From positions 2,366,079-2,430,078 of the forward strand of contig SCFE01000023.1 in assembly GCA_004352715.1 (NCBI GenBank): a DNA stretch of 64,000 nucleotides, given 5' to 3'. Below, one piece after another: positions 49,501 to 59,500 of this stretch; the first letter of the stretch is position 1; each line of letters opens with the position of its first letter. Source of the DNA: Hofstenia miamia (taxonomy: Eukaryota > Xenacoelomorpha > Acoela). Made by a program: the position numbers and the translations under genes. The notes under the pieces are model-generated. The model ran no database searches. It was not told the DNA's origin and saw only the letters and a program-made list of their open reading frames with translations.

Positions 49501-51812
49501 AGAATGGGTACTAGTTCAAGCAATATAGGATGTATAGTATATTGGAACTCGAATAGAAAATCTGGCTTAACAGCAAGAGATAAATGGTATGAACATAAGA
49601 CAGAACGGAGAATCATAGAGAGGGAGAGCTAGGATAATATGGGATTTCAACATACAGACAAGCAAGGTAGTAGTAGCTAAAGAATACAGCTCCTGCACAG
49701 AAATTTTGAAATGTAGGGCAAGTATAGAGCTTTCTAAAAAAATAGATGGTATGAAAGTTGAAGTCAGTTGAAGTAGTTCCAGTAGTTGTTGAGGCACTTG
49801 GGGTAGTAATAAGAAAGCGTAACGGCTGCTAGTATTTGCGATTACCTATGGGGAGAGAGAGGATATAGTACAAAAGTCAGCACTGCTATTAGCAGCTAAA
49901 GTCTTACTTAAAGCTTTGACTCTCGGAAACTGAAGACTTTCCTTGCTGAGGGTCACACCAACGTAAAGAGGTGTGGGAAGAATAGGGTAATAATATGTAC
50001 AGCATCGTACAACTAAAGGAAGAATAATAGTAATATTATTAATAAAATTATAGCTATGATTAAACTAGCTAGTCAGGTTGTCCGGAAAGTTCGTACCGAC
50101 TTATTTTATGGTTGATCCAGAATATAGGGTTTGACTACACTACAATATAGAGCACAGTTTAAGCTATCTTTTCGTGTAAGATTTGTTCCGATAACCTGTG
50201 TTAATTATTTAACCCCCTACAATGGAAGATAAGAAAGTTCATTTTCGGTCAACAGGAAGAGTGTTGTTTTCTAACAGGATAATGCGAGACCACATGGTTC
50301 TTTGAGAACTAGACAAAAATTGCTGCAGGTCGAATGGGATGTGTTACCTCACCCTACATATTCACCAGATATTGCTTCTACGGATTTCCATTTATTCAGG
50401 TCTTTGCAGAATAGTTTTAATGGTATAAATTTCAACTCCTTGCTAGACATAAAAACATACCCTGATGAATTCTTTGCCATAAAACCACCTCAATTTTGGG
50501 AAGAGGGTATTTTCAAGTTAAAGGAAAGATGGAGACCCATTGTACAACAAAATGGGTCATATTTTGTTGATTAAAAATATAATTGCAAATATTTATTAAC
50601 CTTTTTCTTTTAAAAGGCTGCACGAACTTTTCAGACAACCTAATATATGGCTTATTCTTATTTTTATGAATGAATTTGAAGGTTTTTAGATTGTTAAGAA
50701 ATTGCTTGATCTTGAATTATTTCCTCAAAGACCTCAATTTACACTTGCCGAAGGTATGTTTCGTTTATTGTTTATTCAATGATATTAGGTGTGTATTTAT
50801 ATGTTTGACTTGATTTTTCAGTTAAATATGATTTTACCTGGATGAAATTCTTCTGAAATCATCCAGCTGAGGCAATCTCATATTCCCGAATTTATAATCA
50901 ATAGTATAGAGCAAGTAATTTACTTGAATTCCATATATATCAAGAATTGATATTTTAACGCAGTGAAATCATAGACTTACTCTGAATTTTGTCAACTAAT
51001 ATATTTTGAGCTTCTATCGTTGTAATAGCTTCTATAACTCATCCTATCATCAATCTCTCATTTTCAGTATCTACTTACACAGATTTCATTTCATACAATA
51101 TATATTCGCTAGTAATGGATACCCTAGTAGCAAATACTGATTGTATGTAGTTGCATTACTACATTAAGTCCAAATATCTGCTTTGGTATTCACTCAAAAT
51201 TGTTGTAACTAAATTCTAAGTTTCTGTAATTTAGAGAGCATCATTGTTTTTATATTGATAGTTATATCTTACACTTTCAACTTTTCAATAAAACACTTTA
51301 CCATACATTTCTGGTTAAATGAGCATAAAAGATGCTTACCTATATTAAATATCCAATTGTAATTAGATAAGTAATAGATTTATATAAGAGATTTAATGGA
51401 AATTTACTTTAGTGTTTACACACATGTTCAATACAGTTGAACTCTAGTACTACGTAAGCTCCTTTTGACATAACATTCTTTACAACTGCACTGGATAATA
51501 CTATTTTCAGAGAGATTTAATAATTGTTGATTTACTTCAAAGTTTTAAGAAAAATTTCTGTCTCTTCTAAAAGGTTTCCAACAGCATCATTTCCCTGAAG
51601 AATATATTCTTTAATCATTGTAATTGTACGCAATGTTGGAGTTAAACTGAGCATATTTTAGCATTTGCGACAACCAAAAATATACGCAGTGTTGGATATT
51701 ACCAGGCATGTCCATGGGGCAGACTTTCGATCCCCCCCACGACACTAAAATGCAAATATATGTGTATATATTTACTAGCAATTTTGTTTATCGTTTTTGC
51801 AAAATTTATGTA

Positions 51813-51846
<34 letters not shown>

Positions 51847-51902
51847 CTAGCTGTTTGACCCGTGCTGCACTCGGGAAATGCATTCAAATAGCAGAAAATT
51901 CT

Positions 51903-51940
<38 letters not shown>

Positions 51941-53115
51941 GTGCTCAATTTAATGTTAACCGGTTTCGATTCGAAAATCATCATCAGAATACAAAATTTG
52001 TGAGAAAAATATTTACAATATACTACACTAAAATTTAATGATGTTTAAAAGTTCATGCTCTTAGAATAAATTTAATATGCTCATATTACTTTGTTGCTTG
52101 TTCAATAATTGATCTTTGTTATGGTTCTTAATTATTAAAGCTTCTGCAATCTTCGTATTTGGCGTTCTCATTATTATATTAAAATTGTTTTTTCTAGCAT
52201 AATGTTGATGCATATATATTTCTGACATTTGATGACCTGATAGGTGCTCATTGATCCTAGTTATAAAATGGCACTTAGTTTCCCCGATGTAAGAAATATT
52301 GCATTCTTCACAATTGTATTTATAAACAAGTGAGGAAACTAGCATTTTTTCGATAGGATCTTTGTTCTTAAGAATGTCTGACATTTTCTTTGATTGCAAA
52401 ATTGGTTTTAACTTTGTTAATTTTAATCGTGTATTAATGATCTTTATCCGTGCTTTTAAAAGATTTTGATTGTCCTCAATATATGGTAATTTCCAATATA
52501 TTGGTATTTTATCTTCATAATTTCCTTTGTTACATTCAATAGACTTTGAGGTGAGAGCTTGGTCAACAATATTTTTAATCAATTTATGTGGATAGCCGTT
52601 CTTTTCAAATATTTCATATAATTCAGTTATGGATTCAATCATGTTATTATAATTTGAAGAAATTTTAATAATTCGATTTAATAAGCATTCAATTGTGTTG
52701 ATCCTGTACTTTGGGTCACAAAAAGATTGATATGGAATGTATAACTTGTTTATAAATACAATTGTGAAGAATGCAATATTTCTTACATCGGGGAAATTAA
52801 GCGCCATTTTATAACTAGGATCAATGAGCACCTATCAGGTCATCAAATGTCAGAAATAAATATACATCAACATCATACTAGAAAAATCCATTTTAATATA
52901 ATAATGAGAACACCCAATACGAAGATTGCAGAAGCTTTAATAATTAAGAACCATAACAAATATCAATTATTGAACAAGCAACGAAGTAATATGAGCATAT
53001 TACATTTATTCTAAGAGCATGAACATTTAAACATCATTAAATTTTAGTGTAGTATATTGTAAATATTATTTCCACAAATTTTGTATTCTGATGGTGATTT
53101 TCGAATCGAAACCGG

Positions 53116-53149
<34 letters not shown>

Positions 53150-53488
53150 NNNNNNNNNNNNNNNNNNNNNNNNNNNNNNNNNNNNNNNNNNNNNNNNNNN
53201 NNNNNNNNNNNNNNNNNNNNNNNNNNNNNNNNNNNNNNNNNNNNNNNNNNNNNNNNNNNNNNNNNNNNNNNNNNNNNNNNNNNNNNNNNNNNNNNNNNNN
53301 NNNNNNNNNNNNNNNNNNNNNNNNNNNNNNNNNNNNNNNNNNNNNNNNNNNNNNNNNNNNNNNNNNNNNNNNNNNNNNNNNNNNNNNNNNNNNNNNNNNN
53401 NNNNNNNNNNNNNNNNNNNNNNNNNNNNNNNNNNNNNNNNNNNNNNNNNNNNNNNNNNNNNNNNNNNNNNNNNNNNNNNNNNNNNNAT

Positions 53489-53523
<35 letters not shown>

Positions 53524-56500
53524 TCTTATTCTAATTAATGATGAGGACTGTGGGAGGGCTCTGATCCCCTCTGGATATGTTTCAAACCTTTAAATTTAGG
53601 GCATAATAGAATGCAAAGTTAAAATACGTGTCCCACCAATCTCCACGAAACCCATGGAGCGAACATTTATCCCCACTCCACCCCACCCTACGAGATCCAT
53701 GGAGTTCTCCATGGAGCCCCACGGATCCTCACCCCACTGGACAAGCCTAGATATTACACAATCTCGGTTCACGCAGTACTGGAGAATAACATGAAAACGT
53801 GATTAATTTTGGTCATGAGACTTAGGCCACGGTTAGACAAGTAATTTGCTCAAAAGTGATCTATCAAATTTTGAGTGAATCGCACGTCTAACTACCCGAG
53901 ATAATTAGCGATGTGACGATCACGAAGAAATCGTGCGCGTTCGATTTCCTTGTGATCGTCACATCGCTAATTATCTAGGATGGGTAGACGTGCAACGCTT
54001 TCAAAAGTTGACAGATCACTTTTAACCAATCACCTAGTCTAACCGTGGCCTTAGCGTTTTTACGCAGTCAGTGAATTTTTACAAAACCCTAAAAAATAGA
54101 TGAATTCGATAATTATATGTCTTTAAATAGGTTTACTTGTTTATCTAGATATTTATTATTATGAAACTGTTAAAATACAAATTCTATGAATGTACATAAT
54201 ATAAATAAGATAAATACTAACAATACTCTGGATACCATATCAATGACATGGTCAAAATGCCAATATTCGACAGTTTTTGATTTATTCCAGAGCTGTGGGC
54301 ATCATTTACATCCTATGTATAATGACTAATGAAACAGCCCTTACAATTTCTCATCTGTTCCTTTTTGAAGCATATTTTTTTAGCTATTGTGATTTTAGAA
54401 AATCGTTGAATTTGATTTTTATGCGTCTATTCCATTACTTGCATTTTTTGCAGGTTTTTTCATGATTCAAATTTTTTATGTTTGTGAAATATTACAGCAG
54501 ATTTTGCGTCTGTTATGATCTTAGGTAGGATGTAGTAATTATGTACTGTGATCTCAGGCAATAATTTTGTTGTTTCAGGCCAGCCTATAACACATATAAC
54601 ATGTGTAATGAAGGGAAGCAGTGAAACAAAATACTTGTATTGAACCATACATACTAAGTTAAATAGATGTTTTCCGTCAAATAAACTAAAATGATATCAA
54701 ATTGATCAAACAACATGAGTGCTGTCAAATCTGGTTCTGTATCCTGTTTTGTCCTGGACCTGATTCGCGATTATTCAAACTTGATCTGAACTCATTAATC
54801 CTGATAGACCTGTTCCAAAAATCCATTCCGGGCACAACTGTCAAGTAATGCTCTTTTGATGTTTACAAAATGGTCGGCCGAACTTACCTTTGCTTATGCA
54901 AAAAAAATTGTTAGTATAAATAACATGCAACATAACTACCTTGCATGTCCTATTCATTAATTCATCTTCATTTTAGGCTATCCATTGGTGTTATTTGAAA
55001 CGTCTTTCAACTACGAGCTGAACTGGATAACACAACATTCAAACATTCAATATCTTCGAAAGCGATTGGCAGAACATTCGGTCAAGTAATACGATTGGAT
55101 TCTATTTGATAAATTTTCAAAGTAGAATTTTAAACATGCATGATAGTAATCAATTACTCAGCATTATTTATTCATTTATTGATCAAATCTGCTTATGTAG
55201 ACAACATTAGCCGCGGAGTTACGTGAGGAGGCACAGGGACGGCTGCCTTCTAATTGTTCGCGAACCTCTCCCTCCAAAAATATAAATGTGTAGTGTAAAC
55301 ATATGTGCTACATATGTAACATCGTGTAATGATGAAGTTGTATTGATACAATGAAAGTGATACACAATAGGTTCGCTATAGTTAGTGCTAGGTTTGATAG
55401 AAAAGTATGGAATAAGCGAATTTAATATTCACTCAAATATTCCGACTAAAGCAAAAGATTTGAAACTGCTACTTCAGTGGATAGTTTCATCTATTCCAGT
55501 TCTAATATTTGGCGAGTTTGTGTCTCATAGAAAATGTTAACTTTTTTGATTTCAATTTAGTAGAGAAATTTTCGATCTTGTATGACTACCGTCAAGCCAT
55601 CAGAGTTGGAAATTATACATTTTATAAAATGGTAGAAGGGATAAGTAACTGGAGTTGCTATCTCTTCTGCAGGTATTGGACATGATTGACAGTAAATTGT
55701 TTTCTGATGAGCACAAATTTAATCACATTTTCTGCAAAATTCCACATTTCTTTTTGTGTTGAAAGACTATTTTCATCCATAATATGCGTTAAAGCAGATT
55801 AAAGTTTAAAATGTCAGCAGATGGACTGAGCAATTTAGTGATCCTATAATTTGGATTAATATCGGATGTCATTTATCTCATAATGAAAAACAACTATTAC
55901 ATTTGTTGTATTTCTTTGTATAATTATCTGATTCATTACAAAGCTTCATGCTAGAATTGCTGTCGTCTTATCGATTACGTGTTTGCATGTAGAGAGTGAC
56001 TTTGCAGGTGCACGCGCGTAGCAATTGCTTTTATGTCATAACAAAAATTGTATTATATTTATAATTAGTTTTTGTCTGCTCTCTCAAAATTTAGCTTGGC
56101 CCCTCTCAAATTCTGTCTAAGTGTCTGATTACCAGATGGTCAAAATGGAATCCGATTATTATTCCCATAGAATTAGTGACAATAATTATTAATAAATTAT
56201 TATAATATTTTTTGAATGGACAAGGCCAACAATTTGTACATTCAGTGGTTGAAAATATTTCGTGTATTGATACAAAGTTGATATTTAATATTTTTTCATT
56301 TAATTACAGTTCCGACTTTGGCACCTTATATTTTGTATCAAACCATAGACTTTTATTGGTTTCAGATTTAATTTTGTAATTTCAAAATTGCAACTTTAAA
56401 AATTTGCTTTGATATTGTAACTATTTTTATTCATAGATTAGTTTAGATCTATTTTAATTCAAGATATGATAAATTCATTTCCTGCTGAGCCACAGTCTAC

Positions 56501-59500
56501 AGGTATTGATTTCAAATCCAAAGCTTTTAATAAATTCGTTCCAGAAATACCTTCATTTTTGCAGTGTGATCTTTTCAGTCTCCCAAAGACCAAACGTTAT
56601 GTCAATATCGAGCGTAGAGCAGTATGTGCACAATCAGGTTAATTCTATTCTATATCATTTAGTCACAAAAATTCTTCCAAGCTATTTTAAGTATGTTATA
56701 AGTTTGAAACCGCCTAATAAGCAAAAATTAGTTCAAGTTTATTAAAGCTGTGAAGTATTATATTTTGAACATGTGGTCATCTTATAGCCACCAAACGATC
56801 GAATAAATTGGCAGTAAAAGAAAATGTACAACTGAATTATATATAATCATAATATGTATTAAACAAATGCAAAAATTTGGCGAAGGCAAAGCAATTCTGT
56901 ATATGGCTAGTACAAAAAGACCCAGTAAACGGGTGAGAGTAGCACATATTATATTCCAGGTAGGTAATGAGGATAATTAGTTCTTAACCCAGTGCATATT
57001 CGGGCATCATATCTAAAATTCCTGCACTTTCGGATTGTGTTAAATCCTCGAAAACTCGCCTCTGGATGGGTTCGATACTTTCGGNNNNNNNNNNNNNNNN
57101 NNNNNTATAATCATAATATGTATTAAACAAATGCAAAAATTTGGCGAAGGCAAAGCAATTCTGTATATGGCTAGTACAAAAAGACCCAGTAAACGGGTGA
57201 GAGTAGCACATATTATATTCCAGGTAGGTAATGAGGATAATTAGTTCTTAACCCAGTGCATATTCGGGCATCACATCTAAAATTCCTGCACTTTCGGATT
57301 GTGTTAAATCCTCGAAAACTCGCCTCTGGGTGGGTTCGATACTTTCGGAAGGATAGTTTGTAATTGCACGATGCTAAGCCGGCGAATAATATATGTACAC
57401 TAAAAAGGATAGAATATGTAATGTATAAATTTGATATAAATGTGAGATCTCAATGCCCCTTCAGTTTGTGGAGATATTGCAGTGAAAAATGTTAAGCTGA
57501 TTTATATATATATATATATATATATATAATCAGTATTAAACTACTAATCATATGTAAGTATCTGCATCCTGCATTTCATTTTTATTTATTATTCAAATGA
57601 TAGTAAATATCTGAGCTTGTATTCGAGATTGTGTTTTTGTTGTTTTTGAGAAAAACTTTTAATTGAGAGAATTTTGCCAAATCAGCCAAGTGTACTTAGC
57701 ACAAAGTGTGTAAGCGGATATAGCAGCAATTTTAATATTAAAATGATACTAACATCAATGAACGTTAATTTATTTATTGCTGAGGAATGCACAGTATGAA
57801 TATTCCAAAAACAATTTTTGTGAAATTTAAAAACCGATGGAGTGAAAATGTTTGATGTAATTCCAGAAAATTATAATAGGTTTTAATTCATATTGCCTAG
57901 TCAGGGTTACAATCTGTTTGTTTATTCATCAGCATCAGTGTATCCCACTTAAATTATTTTAAATGCTGAAACTCTATTTAAATTGTGATAGAAATAATTT
58001 TTCTAAAAATTTAAATTCTCTGAAAACAAACGAAAATTATATTCTGAGAATCAGTGCAAGATTAAACGTTCTTTAATGTTGCAAGTCTTCAGCATATTTC
58101 TGCAGTTCTGAGAGAAGAAGCTTGCCTTCGAGAAACCTCTTTTAGCGCAAGCTTGTGACGGCAGAATACACATAATTTTTTTCTCCAAGGAGCTACGTTT
58201 CGATAATTGAGTCGTGCCTTCTCGGAAAAACTCGAAGGCTGAAATCTTCTGATCTATGTTAACCCAAAATGTCATAGCTTCATTTTAAAAGTCGTAGTGG
58301 CTGTTGCTCGATTCTCTCCACTCTAATATGCGCATGCATGAATGCTCTCTCGAAAATATCTTCTAAAGGTTGGTTGGTATGGTTATCACTACTTTGACAT
58401 TTTCAGCCTCCGGTGGTGCATTGGCGTTTAGAAATGTAAAGCATTTCAATTCTTCGTTTTTTCTAGGCACAATCGGTTGGGCCTCATTCTGAATTTAACA
58501 AAGCAGCTGTTCATAAAAGCGGCGGAAAATCTTTGAATCGCTTTGATTTCATCCATGTAAATAAGGACTTGAGATGTGAACAACTTCACAGCATCCCGTA
58601 GTTCAGACTAAGAGATGAGAAATATTTTTTGGTTTTTTAATTACAGGACTAACTTAGTCCGCATTGAATTCTCCTCTTCCTAAAAGTTTCTCAATTTCAA
58701 CAAATATTCCAAAGTTTTTTGTACATTTTTGTTAAAACGGTTCTATCGAGGGCACTGTCTTCAATCAAGTTGGAATGCATTTGACACCTCTTGAGACAAT
58801 TTTTGAAGATTGTCATAACAGAACTTGACTTGCCGATAGTGTCGGGCTTCCTTGTTCTCGGCATTGTCGACTCTGCCAAGCAAAACACTGATTTGGGTTG
58901 AAATAATTCGTTGTCAGCGTTTCAGACATTTCTTAGCTGTTGTGACGACTTTTGAATCTGAAACTTCTTTGAAATCTATTTGGTTATATAAGAAATCGAA
59001 GTCAGTAGAACATTTTGTTTCACGTTAGTCCAATCGTCGAACTGGGCACCTTAACAGGAAACTTCCTTTAGTTTTTCAAGTATTTCACTCACCATTTCTG
59101 TCATCTCTGTTTGAACAGTTTTGCAGTCTGGTATTCGGCCTAACTCCAGCAAAGATTTAAGGCCTATGGTTGAATTTATATGTTTCCATAGAATTTTTAC
59201 TCTCGTTTTTTTCTGATTTAAATATTTTCCATTAATATAAATTCTTGAAATTCTCCGCTTAAATTTAACTGAAAAATGAATTTAAATTCAATGATTAATT
59301 TATATTCAATTTAAATTCAAATTAAATTGTGATTTTAAATGGGATACACTGATCTTCATTTTGAAATGAATGATTGTGTATTTCATATAATTTTGGCAAT
59401 ATGCTTGTTTTCAATGTATCAAATTACAGGAGGTCACATGAGTCAATGTTAAGATGAACAGCAATTCAATGAGACATTAATTGCTTTGGCAAAGAGGCGA

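Noticed and set aside
53660-53750. C-rich patch as a CpG-type promoter
   Set aside because: Almost no CpG, no adjacent exon, lies deep in PUS3 intron 10; looks like a degenerate repeat.
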